In this document: piece after piece, positions 63,871 through 64,000 of the stretch
Position numbering within the stretch: the first letter of the stretch is position 1
How the letters are laid out: the number at the start of each line of letters is the position of its first letter
NCBI RefSeq assembly: GCF_009828775.2
Contig: NZ_WTSY02000005.1
Location: 1 to 64,000 of the forward strand
Direction of reading: 5' to 3'
Origin: Erysipelothrix aquatica
Lineage (GTDB): Bacteria; Bacillota_I; Bacilli_A; Erysipelotrichales; Erysipelotrichaceae
DNA length: 64,000 nucleotides
The notes under the pieces: generated by a model
The model's input: only the letters and a program-made list of their open reading frames with translations
What the model was told of the DNA's origin: nothing
The model's database searches: none
Translations under genes and position numbers: made by a program

Positions 63871-64000
63871 GTTTAGTAAATATAAATCATATTTGCTCGT
63901 TCTTTCGATTAGTCTCTATACGCTATTCTCGTCAGAAGTTGCACGGCAATTTCAGTTGCTTAATTTTGGGATTTCCGAATTACCAATTGACACACTTGTG
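63860..64000 (+). CDS. Membrane protein of the ABC cassette, incomplete
   Basis: An open frame from the GTG at 63860 (or the ATG at 63848) to the window edge, overlapping the ATPase gene by 11 or 23 bases. The first about 45 residues contain a membrane segment (YLLVLSISLYTLF) similar to the start of the 188-residue subunit. It is probably another subunit of the same transporter; the rest is outside. Confidence 0.55.
   Translation, partial: MRYKFSKYKSYLLVLSISLYTLFSSEVARQFQLLNFGISELPIDTLV

Overview
The window is 64 kb of low-GC Gram-positive chromosome. It holds densely packed housekeeping operons, strong AGGAGG-type ribosome binding sites, a T-box, lipoboxes, AddAB, the RNA polymerase delta subunit, a DarA-type c-di-AMP receptor and mevalonate-pathway enzymes. 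I infer a member of the Erysipelotrichia, probably Erysipelothrix or a close relative, but the genus rests on recall and not on a search. I saw no rRNA, tRNA or CRISPR array.

Layout. 1-8342: an operon for taking up and breaking down unsaturated uronic-acid oligosaccharides (hyaluronan, chondroitin or heparin type), with an ABC sugar importer, a cytosolic heparinase II/III-type lyase, a GH88 unsaturated glucuronyl hydrolase, a cytosolic discoidin-like protein and KduI. 8390-10334: a compact operon of two zinc-less mini-sirtuins and a protein fusing a pyrophosphatase-like domain to a Nudix domain. 10349-16021: mnmE (apparently leaderless)-tatD, two BadF-type sugar kinases and an RlmM-like methyltransferase. 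16121-18100: metNI under a Met T-box. 18256-22987: aldehyde dehydrogenase, two paralogous membrane proteins, QueT and a 3D-domain lipoprotein. 23055-28048: rnmV-ksgA-ispE-glmU-prs and a frameshifted Nudix gene. 28180-35363: addBA, an unknown gene and xth. 35466-43132: DEAD-box helicase, voltage-gated K+ channel, a duplicated cAD1-type lipoprotein, cyclophilin lipoprotein, ABC-F protein and RarA. 43194-50023: dtd, folD, DUF951, ychF, darA, an M20 peptidase, and divergent mvaS and thiolase. 50055-51407: an intact IS3-family insertion sequence with a target duplication. 51557-61290: gltX, HD phosphohydrolase, pepP, a DUF1934 gene, rpoE, pyrG with a CTP-sensing leader, fba, a formate/nitrite-type channel and murA. 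61460-64000: a secreted small protein followed by an ABC transporter with several membrane subunits, cut off by the window edge.

The genes make sense together. The first operon turns host glycosaminoglycan fragments into keto-uronates and amino sugars; the amino sugars could be phosphorylated by the two kinases and drawn on by glmU and murA for the cell wall. Thiolase and HMG-CoA synthase open the mevalonate route, so the nearby ispE, a gene of the other isoprenoid route, looks like an orphan. The most promising under-described items are the Sir2-Sir2-pyrophosphatase/Nudix operon, the secreted-protein/ABC cassette at the right edge, and the repeat-rich promoter region of the cAD1-type lipoprotein.
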